From Pseudomonas koreensis (GTDB lineage: Bacteria > Pseudomonadota > Gammaproteobacteria > Pseudomonadales > Pseudomonadaceae), in the NCBI RefSeq assembly GCF_012986595.1, contig NZ_JAAQYM010000002.1:1-64000 (forward strand): DNA of 64,000 nt, given 5' to 3'. The notes under the pieces are model-generated. The model ran no database searches. It was not told where the DNA came from and saw nothing but the letters and a program-made list of their open reading frames with translations. Both the position numbers and the translations under genes were made by a program. Positions 49,262-58,518 of the stretch are shown here, piece after piece; positions within the stretch are counted from its first letter, which is position 1, and each line of letters begins with the position of its first letter.

Positions 49262-49336
49262 AAAGATCGCAGCCTTCGGCAGCTCCTACATGCAATGTTT
49301 GCCTCTGTAGGAGCTGCCGAAGGCTGCGATCTTTTG
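49262..49336. repeat. REP pair, family A
   Basis: AGATCGCAGCCTTCGGCAGCTCC on the left and GGAGCTGCCGAAGGCTGCGATC on the right. It is the most intact copy and lies between convergent pvdS and the acetyltransferase gene. Confidence 0.9.
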
Positions 49337-49339
49337 CTT

Positions 49340-50353
49340 TTACGCCAACTTGCACCGATCAAAAAACCGCTCACGCCCCAGAATCATCAACGCCGCACGC
49401 TTGTGCGGGAAGTCGAACTCCTTCTCGCAGTGGAAGCACTGGTTGTGCATGTGGCCGATCATCTTCGCGTTGTCTGCTCGCGGTTCGGCGACCACGCGCT
49501 GGGTGCGCGGATCATCCAGAAACAGATAGTGCACCAGGGCCGACAACCAGCTCGCGACCTTGTGCGGACCACGGTGTCCCTCCTCCCCCACCAACATATG
49601 AATGCCGCGGTCGTAATCGTCGGCGTCGTAGAACGGCGCGATGCGATCCTCCTTGGCCCAGTAGGCTTCGAAGTAGGCAAAGGGCTGATCGTCGAAACAG
49701 CCGATCAGGGTCAGAGTGTGCGGATCGGCCTCAAGCTTGCTCAGGTATTCACGATGCTGCTCGAGACTGCCCTCTTCCTGCCAGAAACTGGCGACCCGAG
49801 GGTTGTTCTGCCAGCGATTGAAACGCGCCAGATCCTGCTCGATCTCCACCGTGCGCAGGGAAATCCACGCGCCGAGGCGCGCATCGAAACGCCGATAGAC
49901 CTCGCCACGCGGCTTCACCGGGCGCAGCGGATGGCGCTTGCCATTGCTGATGACCATGTGTTGCGGGTAGCTGCCGCTCAGGCACGCACCGAGCCATGGT
50001 TGCGGCAGTTGCCAGAACAGCGTGCGTTCGCAGCGATACTCGCCAGCGACCTCGGTGCTGATCAACAGACCGCTGAGCAAGGCTTCGGTGGGTGGTTGAT
50101 CCAGTTGCCAGATCAGTTGCTGACGCTCCGGCTCGCGGGCGAACAGCCAATAGCACGCCGCCCACAACGCCAGGCCGGGCGGTAGCGTGAAACGCTCATC
50201 GAGCTGGATTGGGCCGTTGCCTTCACGGTCCAGCCGCAGGCGAATCAGCGGCTGTCCGTCCAGGCTCAGGCTCAAACGGCTTTCGGTGGCATCGGCTAGC
50301 AGCTGGCTGCCCGAAGGCAAGGCCAGGACAGTCAGGTCATTCAGATTGGACAT
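49340..50353 (-). CDS. pvdYII: PvdYII-like siderophore acetyltransferase (IucB/AlcB family)
   Basis: The 337-residue protein has an N-terminal region of about 150 residues and a C-terminal GNAT domain of the siderophore AlcB/IucB type. The signature includes NNPRVASFWQE near residue 180, FYDADDYDRGIHMLVGEEG near 240 and RADNAKMIGHMHN followed by EFDFPHKRAALM near 300-325. Such enzymes acetylate N5-hydroxyornithine or N6-hydroxylysine. PvdYII of type II P. aeruginosa uses hydroxyornithine and is the closest functional parallel. A PvdS box (50394-50417) 41 bases upstream supports a role in pyoverdine. The actual acyl acceptor is inferred. Confidence 0.8.
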   Translation of the reverse strand: MSNLNDLTVLALPSGSQLLADATESRLSLSLDGQPLIRLRLDREGNGPIQLDERFTLPPGLALWAACYWLFAREPERQQLIWQLDQPPTEALLSGLLISTEVAGEYRCERTLFWQLPQPWLGACLSGSYPQHMVISNGKRHPLRPVKPRGEVYRRFDARLGAWISLRTVEIEQDLARFNRWQNNPRVASFWQEEGSLEQHREYLSKLEADPHTLTLIGCFDDQPFAYFEAYWAKEDRIAPFYDADDYDRGIHMLVGEEGHRGPHKVASWLSALVHYLFLDDPRTQRVVAEPRADNAKMIGHMHNQCFHCEKEFDFPHKRAALMILGRERFFDRCKLA

Positions 50354-50393
50354 GGGTCGGGCTCACGATAATCGTCGACAGTTCAACGATGGG

Positions 50394-50417
50394 ACGTGAG
50401 CCGAGCGCGGAAATTTA
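50394..50417 (-). promoter_or_regulatory. PvdS iron-starvation box upstream of the siderophore acetyltransferase
   Basis: The minus strand reads TAAAT (50417-50413), 16 bases, CGT (50396-50394), matching the consensus with exact spacing. The start codon is about 41 bases away. Confidence 0.85.
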
Positions 50418-50437
50418 GCCACGCGGAGGAAAATCGC

Positions 50438-51235
50438 TCAGGGGCGCGGCACCGGCACTACGGCAATCTTGTACGGATCGAAGATCTCCAGCATCTTCCC
50501 GTTGTCGCGCAAACCCTGCAGCAGCCTGGCGAAGGCCTCGCCGGTGAGGGGCGCGGTCGGGCGCAGAATCGCGTAATGGTGGTAGATCTGGTCGATGCGC
50601 TGCGACACCAGTAACTCTTTGCGCACTTTTTCATTGCGCAGCAAGTAATCGGACAGGTAGGAGCGCGTCACCAGGGCGATATCAGCGCGCCCGCGCAGGA
50701 CCATCAGCAGGTTGCTGTCGTGGGAGTAGGTCAGCGTGGCGTTGAAAGTATCCGTGAGGTATTTGGGGTCGGCGTTGAAGTTGGCGAACTCATAGTGATA
50801 TCCGCTGTACAGCGCCAGGCGCTTGCCCTTGAGGTCAGCGAAATAGTTCTGCTGGCGACCTTCCTGGTTCTGCGCGACGAAAATTTCGGCATCTTCCAGG
50901 CCCATATCCACCGTGGTGTGTGGAATGTCCTTCCAGCCCCAGTCCGGGTTTTCGAAAATCGCCATGTCGGTGCGACCCTCCTTCAAGTCGCCGAAGCGCC
51001 GGGGAATCGAGGTCGGTACCAGGACAAACTGATAGTCGCTTTGCGACTCATTGAGCGCCTGGACCAATGTCGGCAGCAGACCGGTGTCGGCACCGCTTTC
51101 CGGGCGGATGGTGTAAGGCGGAAAGTGCGCGGCGCCCACTCGAACCAGTTGCGCAGCCTGTGCAGGCAACCCTGAAAATGCCGTCAGCGCGACGAGTACC
51201 AGACCCGTGGCCATCCGAATTGGCGAAGACTTCAA
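50438..51235 (-). CDS. Periplasmic substrate-binding protein, amino-acid type (family 3), orphan
   Basis: The 265-residue protein has a signal peptide ending in LPAQAA near residue 27 and the two-lobed fold of ABC solute-binding proteins of the polar amino-acid family, with VRVGAAHFPPYTIRP at the mature start and GRTDMAIFENPDWGW near residue 85. No permease or ATPase gene is adjacent, so it either works with a distant transporter or has a sensing role. It lies just upstream of the acetyltransferase box on the same strand. No PvdS box is found before it. Confidence 0.78.
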   Translation of the reverse strand: MKSSPIRMATGLVLVALTAFSGLPAQAAQLVRVGAAHFPPYTIRPESGADTGLLPTLVQALNESQSDYQFVLVPTSIPRRFGDLKEGRTDMAIFENPDWGWKDIPHTTVDMGLEDAEIFVAQNQEGRQQNYFADLKGKRLALYSGYHYEFANFNADPKYLTDTFNATLTYSHDSNLLMVLRGRADIALVTRSYLSDYLLRNEKVRKELLVSQRIDQIYHHYAILRPTAPLTGEAFARLLQGLRDNGKMLEIFDPYKIAVVPVPRP

Positions 51236-51327
51236 AACACCCCACTCCCCGAAAAAATACCGATCAATGCATTCAAGCTAGGCGGTTTCGCCCAGTTAGC
51301 CAGTTTCCCGGCCGGTTAGACAGTGGG

Positions 51328-51951
51328 TCAGCGCTCTTCGAGCACCAGAATCAGCGCTTCATCGGCCAACTGATCGAGGCTCAGGCTGCCGCCGGCACGG
51401 AACCAGGTGGTGGTCCAGGACAGCGCGCCCGTGAGAAAACGTCGGGTTACAAACACATCACCCCGAATGAACCCGGCCGCCTTGGCTTCGCCCAGCACCT
51501 GCAGCCAGATATCTTCGTAGACATCGCGCAGGGCCAGGACTTTGGCCTGGCCCTCTTCGGACAACGAACGCCATTCGTAGACCAGCACCGCCATGGCTTC
51601 GCCACTGCCGCCCATGATCGACTGCAACTCGCAGCGGATCAGCGCCAGCACCCGTTCGCGCACGTTGCTCGCGTCGGCCAGCGCGGCGCGCATCAACGCG
51701 GTGTTGTAGCGGATGGTCTCTTCCATCACTGCCCGGAGGATTTCATCCTTGCTTTTGAAGTGATGAAAAATGCTCCCGGACTGAATCCCCACCGCGCCGG
51801 CCAGGTCGCGCACGGTGGTGCGTTCATAACCCTTGTTGCGAAACAGGTGAGCGGCGACCTGCAGCAGTTTGCCGCGGGCGCTGTCAGGGTCGGTCAGTTG
51901 GCCCTGGTCGACCAGTTCGCGCATGACCCTCAGGGCTTTTTGCTCGTCCAC
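51328..51951 (-). CDS. atuR: AtuR, TetR-family repressor of the atu terpene cluster
   Basis: The 207-residue TetR protein has its helix-turn-helix at about residues 28-72 (TTVRDLAGAVGIQSGSIFHHFKSKDEIL) after a 25-residue N-terminal extension. It is divergent from atuA, and the gap holds two perfectly matched inverted operators (52030-52088). In P. aeruginosa AtuR represses atuABCDEFGH and is relieved by terpene-derived CoA esters. The order and the operator pair support the name. Confidence 0.87.
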   Translation of the reverse strand: MDEQKALRVMRELVDQGQLTDPDSARGKLLQVAAHLFRNKGYERTTVRDLAGAVGIQSGSIFHHFKSKDEILRAVMEETIRYNTALMRAALADASNVRERVLALIRCELQSIMGGSGEAMAVLVYEWRSLSEEGQAKVLALRDVYEDIWLQVLGEAKAAGFIRGDVFVTRRFLTGALSWTTTWFRAGGSLSLDQLADEALILVLEER

Positions 51952-52029
51952 CCGTTCTCTCCTACAGTCGATCAGTCTGTTGCCCCCTGAACACGCAGGG
52001 TTGCGCGCAATTTAAGCCGCGGGCCGCGA

Positions 52030-52088
52030 CCAAGCAAGCGCTTGGGCAGAAGTTATTTCAGCTGTTTACAAACCAAGCGCTTGCTTGG
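52030..52088. promoter_or_regulatory. Paired AtuR operators
   Basis: CCAAGCAAGCGCTTGG (52030-52045) and CCAAGCGCTTGCTTGG (52073-52088) are exact reverse complements of each other, 43 bp centre to centre (about four helical turns). Each contains the palindrome AAGCGCTT. The right copy overlaps a likely -35/-10 region for atuA (TTTACA at 52065), the position for repression by looping or blocking. Confidence 0.75.
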
Positions 52089-52134
52089 TAGCCTCCAGAC
52101 ACTTCTGTCGCAGGTTCCTGAGTCGGAGACAACC

Positions 52135-53925
52135 ATGCCAACCACCGTTCGCATCGGATGCGCCAGCGCATTCTGGGGTGACACCAGCACCGCTGCCGCT
52201 CAGCTTGTGACAGGCGGACGCCTGGATTATCTGGTGTTTGATTACCTGGCCGAGATCACCATGTCGATCATGGCCGGCGCCCGCATGAAGGACCCGCAGG
52301 CCGGGTTCGCCGCGGACTTCATCGAAGTGCTCGCGCCGCTGCTGCCGCAACTCGCCGAACAGCACATCCGCGTCATCAGCAACGCCGGCGGGGTCAATCC
52401 ACGGGCCTGTGCCGCCGCCCTGCAAGCGGCCTGCGACAAGGCCGGTGTGGCGCTGAAAATCGCCGTGCTGCTGGGCGACGACCTGCAACCGCAATTCAAG
52501 CAACTCGCCGCGCAGGGCATCCATGAGATGTTCAACGGCACGCCGCTGCCGCCGATGTGCGTGTCAACCAATGCCTACCTGGGCGCGCCGGGCATCGTCG
52601 AGGCGTTGCGTCTGGGCGCCGACATCGTCATCACCGGGCGGGTGGTCGACAGCGCGGTGGTCAGTGCGGCGCTGGTGCATGAATTCGGCTGGGCGTGGCA
52701 CGACTACGACAAACTCGCCCAGGCCGCGCTGGCCGGGCACATCATCGAGTGCGGCGCGCAGTGCACCGGGGGCAATTTCACCGACTGGCGCGACGTGCCG
52801 GATTACGAACACATCGGTTTTCCGATCGTGGAAGTCAGCGCCGACGGCCAGTTCATCGTCAGCAAAGCCGAAGGCACTGGCGGCCTGGTGACACCGCTGA
52901 CCGTCGGCGAACAGATGCTCTACGAAATCGGCGACCCGCAGGCGTATCTGCTGCCGGACGTGGTCTGCGATTTCAGCCAGGTCAAACTCCAGCAGCAAGG
53001 CAAAAACGCCGTGCATGTGCACGGTGCCAAAGGCTTGCCACCGAGCGACAAATACAAGGTCAGCGCCACCTGGCCGGACGGCTTTCGCTGCACCGCCAGT
53101 TGCCTGATCGCCGGCATCGATGCGGTGGACAAGGCGCGCCGCGTCAGTCAGGCAATCATCGATAAGACTGCCGAAATGTTCAGCCAGCGCGGCTGGCCGC
53201 CCTACAGCGAAGTCGACATCGAACTGCTCGGCAGCGAAGCCACCTACGGCCCTCACGGCCGGCGCCGCGACAGCCGCGAGGTGGTGATCAAACTCGCCGT
53301 GCGCCATCCACAGAAACAGGCGCTGGTGCTGTTCTCCCGGGAGATCGCCCAAGCCGCCACCGGCATGGCACCGGGGCTGACCGGCATCGTTGGCGGGCGC
53401 CCGACGGTGTACCCGCTGATCCGCCTGTTCTCGTTCCTGATCGATAAAACGGTCTGTTCCCTGCACGTCGACATGGCCGGTGAACAGCATCCCTGCACCC
53501 TGCCCGCGCAGGCGCCACTCGACAGCCACGACCTGCCCACCCCGGACCAGCCACCCAAACCCCAGGGCCGTGCCGACGCCAGTGTGCCGCTGGTGAAACT
53601 GGCGGTGGCGCGCTCCGGTGACAAGGGCAACCACAGCAATATCGGCGTGCTGCCGCGCCGGCCGGAATACCTGCCGTGGATCGCCGAAGCGCTGACCCCG
53701 GCAGTGATCGTCGACTGGATGCGCCATGTGCTCGACCCGATTCACGGTCGGGTCGAACGCTGGTATCTGCCCGGCACCCACAGCCTGAACTTCCTGCTGG
53801 AAAACGCCCTCGGCGGCGGCGGTGTCGCGAGTCTGCGCATCGACCCACAGGGCAAGGCCTTCGCCCAGCAACTGCTGGAAATCCAGATCCCGGTGCCGCA
53901 GAGCATCGCCGAACAACTCGACTAG
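52135..53925 (+). CDS. atuA: AtuA, acyclic terpene utilisation protein
   Basis: The 596-residue protein matches AtuA (DUF1446/AtuA family), with [24 protein letters not shown] near residues 79-102 and a C-terminal part of about 100 residues after a Pro-rich linker near residue 465 ([22 protein letters not shown]). The first 440 residues are the family core. AtuA is required for growth on citronellol and geraniol, but its reaction is unknown. GGAG lies 8 bases before ATG 52135; the frame extends upstream to 52042 without a usable start. It opens the atuABCDEF series. Confidence 0.88.
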   Translation: MPTTVRIGCASAFWGDTSTAAAQLVTGGRLDYLVFDYLAEITMSIMAGARMKDPQAGFAADFIEVLAPLLPQLAEQHIRVISNAGGVNPRACAAALQAACDKAGVALKIAVLLGDDLQPQFKQLAAQGIHEMFNGTPLPPMCVSTNAYLGAPGIVEALRLGADIVITGRVVDSAVVSAALVHEFGWAWHDYDKLAQAALAGHIIECGAQCTGGNFTDWRDVPDYEHIGFPIVEVSADGQFIVSKAEGTGGLVTPLTVGEQMLYEIGDPQAYLLPDVVCDFSQVKLQQQGKNAVHVHGAKGLPPSDKYKVSATWPDGFRCTASCLIAGIDAVDKARRVSQAIIDKTAEMFSQRGWPPYSEVDIELLGSEATYGPHGRRRDSREVVIKLAVRHPQKQALVLFSREIAQAATGMAPGLTGIVGGRPTVYPLIRLFSFLIDKTVCSLHVDMAGEQHPCTLPAQAPLDSHDLPTPDQPPKPQGRADASVPLVKLAVARSGDKGNHSNIGVLPRRPEYLPWIAEALTPAVIVDWMRHVLDPIHGRVERWYLPGTHSLNFLLENALGGGGVASLRIDPQGKAFAQQLLEIQIPVPQSIAEQLD

Positions 53926-53937
53926 AGGTTGGGCTTC

Positions 53938-54807
53938 ATGGCTTACGCATCGATTTTCAAAGCCGATCTGTTCAGCGGCCAGACCATCATCGTTACCGGT
54001 GGCGGCAGCGGTATCGGGCGCTGCACCGCGCATGAACTGGCGGCCCTCGGGGCCACGGTGCTGCTGGTCGGGCGCAAACCGGAAAAGCTGCAAAAGGTCG
54101 CCGCCGAAATCGCCGAAGACGGCGGCCGCGCCCACTGGCAAGCCTGTGACATCCGTGACGAGGACGCGGTGAAGCAACTGGTCACCGGGTTGATCGCCGA
54201 ACACGGGCCGATCCACGGTCTGGTCAATAATGCCGGCGGCCAGTACCCGTCACCGTTGGCCTCGATCAATCAGAAAGGCTTTGAAACCGTGCTGCGCACC
54301 AATCTGGTCGGCGGCTTTCTGATGGCCCGGGAAGTGTTCAACCAGTCGATGAGCAAGCACGGCGGCAACATCGTCAACATGCTCGCCGACATGTGGGGCG
54401 GGATGCCCGGCATGGGCCACTCGGGCGCAGCACGTTCGGGCATGGACAATTTCACCAAGACTGCCGCGTTCGAATGGGGCTACGCCGGGGTGCGGGTCAA
54501 TGCGGTGGCGCCGGGCTGGATCGCCTCCAGCGGCATGGACACCTACGAAGGCGCGTTCAAAGCGGTGATCCCGACCTTGCGCGAACACGTGCCGCTCAAG
54601 CGCATCGGCACTGAATCGGAAGTCAGCGCGGCGATCGTTTTCCTGCTCAGTCCGGCGGCGGCGTTCATCAGTGGCAGCACTTTGAAAATCGATGGTGCCG
54701 CGAGCCTCGGCAGCCGCGCGTGGCCGCTGCACAAGGCGAGCCACAGCGAGTCGTTCAACGGTTTCCATCGGGCGTACTTGCCCGACGTCCTCAAGGACAA
54801 GGAGTAA
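53938..54807 (+). CDS. atuB: AtuB, SDR-family dehydrogenase of terpene catabolism
   Basis: This 289-residue short-chain dehydrogenase has the cofactor loop TGGGSGIGRC near residues 18-27 and NNAGG near 100. The usual Tyr-x-x-x-Lys motif is not obvious: the corresponding segment reads HSGAARSGMDNFTK, where the usual Tyr and Lys are not in place. This resembles peroxisomal trans-2-enoyl-CoA reductase and DECR-type SDRs, which also lack the tyrosine. So the enzyme may be an enoyl-CoA reductase rather than an alcohol dehydrogenase. It lies 12 bp after atuA and 3 bp before atuC. Confidence 0.8.
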   Translation: MAYASIFKADLFSGQTIIVTGGGSGIGRCTAHELAALGATVLLVGRKPEKLQKVAAEIAEDGGRAHWQACDIRDEDAVKQLVTGLIAEHGPIHGLVNNAGGQYPSPLASINQKGFETVLRTNLVGGFLMAREVFNQSMSKHGGNIVNMLADMWGGMPGMGHSGAARSGMDNFTKTAAFEWGYAGVRVNAVAPGWIASSGMDTYEGAFKAVIPTLREHVPLKRIGTESEVSAAIVFLLSPAAAFISGSTLKIDGAASLGSRAWPLHKASHSESFNGFHRAYLPDVLKDKE

Positions 54808-54810
54808 GCC

Positions 54811-56427
54811 ATGCCGCAGATCCAGTCCCAACTCGATCCGCACAGTGAAGCCTTCGCCCGCAACCGCGCAGCGATGCTCACGGCCATCGAGCACGTCCAG
54901 CAACTGGAACAGAACCTGCTGAACAAGGCCGCCGAAGCCAAGGCCAAATTCGCCAAGCGCGGACAGCTTCTGCCTCGCGAACGCCTGAACCTGTTGCTCG
55001 ACCCCGGCGCACCGTTCCTCGAACTGGCGAGCCTGGCCGGCTACAAACTGCACGACGACAAGGACGGCAGCGCCGCTGGCGGTGGTTTGATCGCCGGCAT
55101 CGGCTACGTATCCGGCGTGCGCGCACTGGTGGTGGCCAACAACAGTGCGATCAAGGGCGGCACGATCTCGCCAAGCGGACTGAAAAAATCCCTGCGTCTG
55201 CAACAGATCGCCCAGGAAAACAAACTGCCGGTGATCACTCTCGCCGAAAGCGGCGGCGCCAATCTCAACTACGCCGCCGAGATCTTTGTCGAAGGCGCGC
55301 GCAGCTTTGCCAATCAGGCACGGATGTCGGCCATGGGCCTGCCGCAGATCACTGTGGTGCATGGCTCGGCCACGGCCGGTGGCGCCTATCAGCCGGGCCT
55401 GTCGGATTACGTGGTGGTGGTGCGCGGCAAGGCCAAACTGTTTCTCGCCGGGCCGCCGCTGCTCAAAGCCGCGACCGGTGAAATCGCCACCGATGAAGAA
55501 CTGGGCGGTGCCGAGATGCACGCGCAGGTCGCCGGCACCGCCGAATACCTGGCGGAAAACGATGCCGACGGCGTGCGCCTGGTGCGCGAGATCCTGCGCA
55601 TGCTGCCGTGGAACGAACAACTGCCGTGGTTGCCGGAGCCGCAATATAAAGAGCCGCTCTACCCCATCGATGAACTGCTCGGACTGATTCCCGACGACCC
55701 GAAAAAGCCCTATGACGTGCGCGAAATCATCGCGCGCATTGCAGACGAATCCTGCTTTCTCGAATTCAAAGGTGAGTTCGATCAACAGACCGTGTGCGGC
55801 CAACTGAAAATCCAGGGCCGCGCCTGTGGATTGATCGGCAACAACGGCCCGATCACCCCGGCCGGCGCGAGCAAGGCCGCGCAGTTCATTCAGCTGTGCG
55901 ACCAGAGTCAGACGCCGCTGCTGTTCTTCCACAACACCACCGGGTTCATGGTGGGCACCGAGTCCGAACAGCAAGGCGTGATCAAGCACGGCTCGAAGCT
56001 GATTCAAGCGGTGGCCAATGCGCGGGTGCCTAAACTGACGATGGTCGTCGGCGGCTCCTACGGTGCCGGCAACTACGCGATGTGCGGGCGTGGCCTCGAT
56101 CCGCGCTTCATCTTCGCCTGGCCCAACAGCCGCACCGCGGTGATGGGCGGCGCACAAGCCGGCAAAGTCTTGCGCATCGTCACCGAAGCCAAGCAGCTCA
56201 AGGACGGCCTGACACCGGACCCGAAAATGCTCGACATGCTCGAACAGGTCACCGCGCAGAAGCTCGACAGCCAGTCCACTGCGCTCTACGGCAGCGCCAA
56301 CCTGTGGGACGACGGGCTGATCGACCCGCGCGACACCCGCACCCTGCTCGGCTACCTGCTGGATATCTGTCACGAGGCCGACATTCGCACGCTGCAACCC
56401 AACAGCTTCGGCGTCAGCCGCTTCTGA
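54811..56427 (+). CDS. atuC: AtuC, geranyl-CoA carboxylase beta subunit
   Basis: The 538-residue carboxyltransferase has two crotonase-like halves, with AGGGLIAGIGYVSG near residues 90-103 and the C-terminal half around QGVIKHGSKLIQAVANARVPKLT and GGSYGAGNYAMCGRGLDPRF near residues 390-430. It resembles the methylcrotonyl-CoA carboxylase beta subunit; the position next to atuA/atuB and a biotin subunit gene atuF supports geranyl-CoA as substrate. It works as a complex with AtuF. AAGGAG precedes ATG 54811. Confidence 0.88.
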   Translation: MPQIQSQLDPHSEAFARNRAAMLTAIEHVQQLEQNLLNKAAEAKAKFAKRGQLLPRERLNLLLDPGAPFLELASLAGYKLHDDKDGSAAGGGLIAGIGYVSGVRALVVANNSAIKGGTISPSGLKKSLRLQQIAQENKLPVITLAESGGANLNYAAEIFVEGARSFANQARMSAMGLPQITVVHGSATAGGAYQPGLSDYVVVVRGKAKLFLAGPPLLKAATGEIATDEELGGAEMHAQVAGTAEYLAENDADGVRLVREILRMLPWNEQLPWLPEPQYKEPLYPIDELLGLIPDDPKKPYDVREIIARIADESCFLEFKGEFDQQTVCGQLKIQGRACGLIGNNGPITPAGASKAAQFIQLCDQSQTPLLFFHNTTGFMVGTESEQQGVIKHGSKLIQAVANARVPKLTMVVGGSYGAGNYAMCGRGLDPRFIFAWPNSRTAVMGGAQAGKVLRIVTEAKQLKDGLTPDPKMLDMLEQVTAQKLDSQSTALYGSANLWDDGLIDPRDTRTLLGYLLDICHEADIRTLQPNSFGVSRF

Positions 56428-56457
56428 CTGCCACGGATCCCAAGGAGAACAATAAAA

Positions 56458-57615
56458 ATGATCTTCACCCCGGAACACGAAGCACTGCGCCGCACCGTTC
56501 GCCAGTTTGTCGAGCACGAGATCAATCCACACGTCGATGAGTGGGAAAAGGCCGGGCGTTTTCCGATCCACGAGATATTCCGCAAGGCCGGCGACCTCGG
56601 TCTGCTGGGGATTTCCAAACCGGAAAAATTCGGTGGCATGGGCCTCGACTACAGCTACTCGATTGTCGCCGCCGAAGAGTTCGGCACCATCCATTGCGGC
56701 GGCATTCCGATGTCGATCGGCGTGCAGACCGACATGTGCACCCCGGCGCTGGCCCGCTTCGGCTCCGATGAGTTGCGTGAACAATTCCTCCGTCCGGCGA
56801 TTAGCGGTGAGCAGGTCGGTTGCATCGGCGTCTCGGAAGTCGGCGCCGGCTCCGACGTCGCCGGCCTCAAGACGACCGCGCGCAAGGACGGCGACGACTA
56901 CGTGATCAACGGCAGCAAGATGTGGATCACCAACTCGCCGAGCGCCGACTTCATCTGCCTGCTGGCCAACACCTCGGATGACAAGCCGCACATCAACAAG
57001 TCGCTGATCATGGTGCCGATGAACACCCCGGGCATCAGCCTCAGCTCGCACCTGGACAAGCTCGGCATGCGCAGCTCGGAAACCGCCCAGGTGTTCTTCG
57101 ACAACGTGCGCGTGCCGCAGCGCAACCGCATCGGCCACGAAGGCGCCGGGTTCATGATGCAGATGCTGCAGTTCCAGGAGGAACGTCTGTTCGGCGCAGC
57201 GAACATGATCAAGGGCCTGGAATACTGCGTCGACAGCACCATCGAGTACTGCAAGGAACGCAAGACCTTCGGCAACGCGCTGATCGACAATCAGGTGATC
57301 CACTTCCGCCTCGCCGAACTGCAGACCGAAATCGAATGCCTGCGGGCGCTGGTGTATCAGGCCACCGAGCAGTACATCAAAGGCCAGGACGTCACCCGGC
57401 TGGCGTCGATGGCCAAGCTCAAGGCCGGGCGCCTCGGTCGTGAAGTCAGCGACAGCTGCCTGCAATATTGGGGCGGCATGGGCTTCATGTGGGACAACCC
57501 GGTGGCCCGCGCCTACCGCGATGTGCGGCTGGTGTCGATTGGCGGCGGCGCCGACGAAATCATGCTCGGGATCATCTGCAAACTGATGGGCATCCTGCCG
57601 GGGAAAAAGAAATGA
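56458..57615 (+). CDS. atuD: AtuD, citronellyl-CoA dehydrogenase
   Basis: This 385-residue acyl-CoA dehydrogenase has the flavin-binding CIGVSEVGAGSDVAGLKTTA near residues 120-140 and ITNSPSADF after it, and the C-terminal LQYWGGMGFMWDNPVARAYRD near residues 335-355. It should oxidise citronellyl-CoA to geranyl-CoA with FAD, passing electrons to ETF. The AAGGAG-like site lies 8-10 bases before ATG 56458. It overlaps atuE by ATGA. Confidence 0.87.
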   Translation: MIFTPEHEALRRTVRQFVEHEINPHVDEWEKAGRFPIHEIFRKAGDLGLLGISKPEKFGGMGLDYSYSIVAAEEFGTIHCGGIPMSIGVQTDMCTPALARFGSDELREQFLRPAISGEQVGCIGVSEVGAGSDVAGLKTTARKDGDDYVINGSKMWITNSPSADFICLLANTSDDKPHINKSLIMVPMNTPGISLSSHLDKLGMRSSETAQVFFDNVRVPQRNRIGHEGAGFMMQMLQFQEERLFGAANMIKGLEYCVDSTIEYCKERKTFGNALIDNQVIHFRLAELQTEIECLRALVYQATEQYIKGQDVTRLASMAKLKAGRLGREVSDSCLQYWGGMGFMWDNPVARAYRDVRLVSIGGGADEIMLGIICKLMGILPGKKK

Positions 57616-58409
57616 GCCCCCTGCCCGACTGCCAGACCCTGCTGCTGGAGCAACATGGCGGCGTGTTGCACATCACCCTCAATCGCCCGGACAGCCGCAA
57701 TGCGATGAGCCTGCAGATGGTCGCCGAACTGCGCGCGGTACTGGCGGCAGTGCGGGATGAACGCCGCGTGCGCGCCCTGGTGCTCAGTGGCGCCGGCGGG
57801 CATTTCTGTGCCGGCGGCGACATCAAGGACATGGCCAATGCCCGTGCGCAGGGGGCCGACGCCTACCGCGCGTTGAACCGTGCGTTCGGCGCCCTGCTGC
57901 AAGAAGCGCAACACGCTCCGCAAGTGCTGATCAGCGTATTGCAGGGCGCGGTGCTCGGCGGCGGGTTCGGACTGGCCTGCGTCAGTGACATCGCGATGGC
58001 CGATCACCAGGCGCAGTTCGGCCTGCCGGAAACCAGCCTCGGTCTGCTGCCGGCGCAGATCGCGCCGTTCGTGGTGCAGCGCATCGGCCTGACCGAAACC
58101 CGCCGACTGGCGCTGACCGCCGCACGCTTCGACGGCCATCAGGCGCGGCGTCTGGGCCTGGTGCATTTTGTCGAGCAGGACCCGCAAGCGCTGGCCGAGC
58201 GCCTCGACGAAGTGCTCGATCATGTCCTGTGCTGCGCGCCCGAAGCGAATGCCATGACCAAGAAACTGCTGCTCGCCAGTGCCGGGCAGCCGTCGAGTGA
58301 ATTGCTGGATGAGGCGGCGCAATGGTTCAGCGACGCGGTGACTGGCGAAGAAGGGATCGAGGGCACCCTGGCTTTCGTGCAAAAGCGTAAACCGAAGTGG
58401 GCACCTTAA
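57612..58409 (+). CDS. atuE: AtuE, isohexenylglutaconyl-CoA hydratase (crotonase family)
   Basis: This 265-residue crotonase-fold protein has the oxyanion-hole motifs SGAGGHFCAGGDIKDMANA near residues 59-77 and VLQGAVLGGGFGLACVSDIAM near 112-132. It should hydrate isohexenylglutaconyl-CoA, the product of geranyl-CoA carboxylation. ATG 57612 overlaps the atuD stop. A family B REP pair follows directly, separating it from atuF by 109 bp. Confidence 0.85.
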   Translation: MSPLPDCQTLLLEQHGGVLHITLNRPDSRNAMSLQMVAELRAVLAAVRDERRVRALVLSGAGGHFCAGGDIKDMANARAQGADAYRALNRAFGALLQEAQHAPQVLISVLQGAVLGGGFGLACVSDIAMADHQAQFGLPETSLGLLPAQIAPFVVQRIGLTETRRLALTAARFDGHQARRLGLVHFVEQDPQALAERLDEVLDHVLCCAPEANAMTKKLLLASAGQPSSELLDEAAQWFSDAVTGEEGIEGTLAFVQKRKPKWAP

Positions 58410-58412
58410 AAG

Positions 58413-58483
58413 CTTCGCGAGCAGGCTCGCTCCCACAGGGGCAACGCATTCCAGATGTGGGAGCGAGCCTGCTCGCGAAGAGG
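58413..58483. repeat. REP pair, family B, between atuE and atuF
   Basis: TTCGCGAGCAGGCTCGCTCCC on the left and GGGAGCGAGCCTGCTCGCGAA on the right form a long hairpin inside the atu operon, just after the atuE stop. Confidence 0.9.
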
Positions 58484-58518
58484 CCAGCACATGCACCGCA
58501 AATTCCGAGGAAACAGCC

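Noticed and set aside
54250..57465. A minus-strand open frame of about 1070 codons opposite atuB, atuC and atuD
   Set aside because: The plus-strand genes have clear motifs and ribosome sites. The antisense frame is explained by codon bias.
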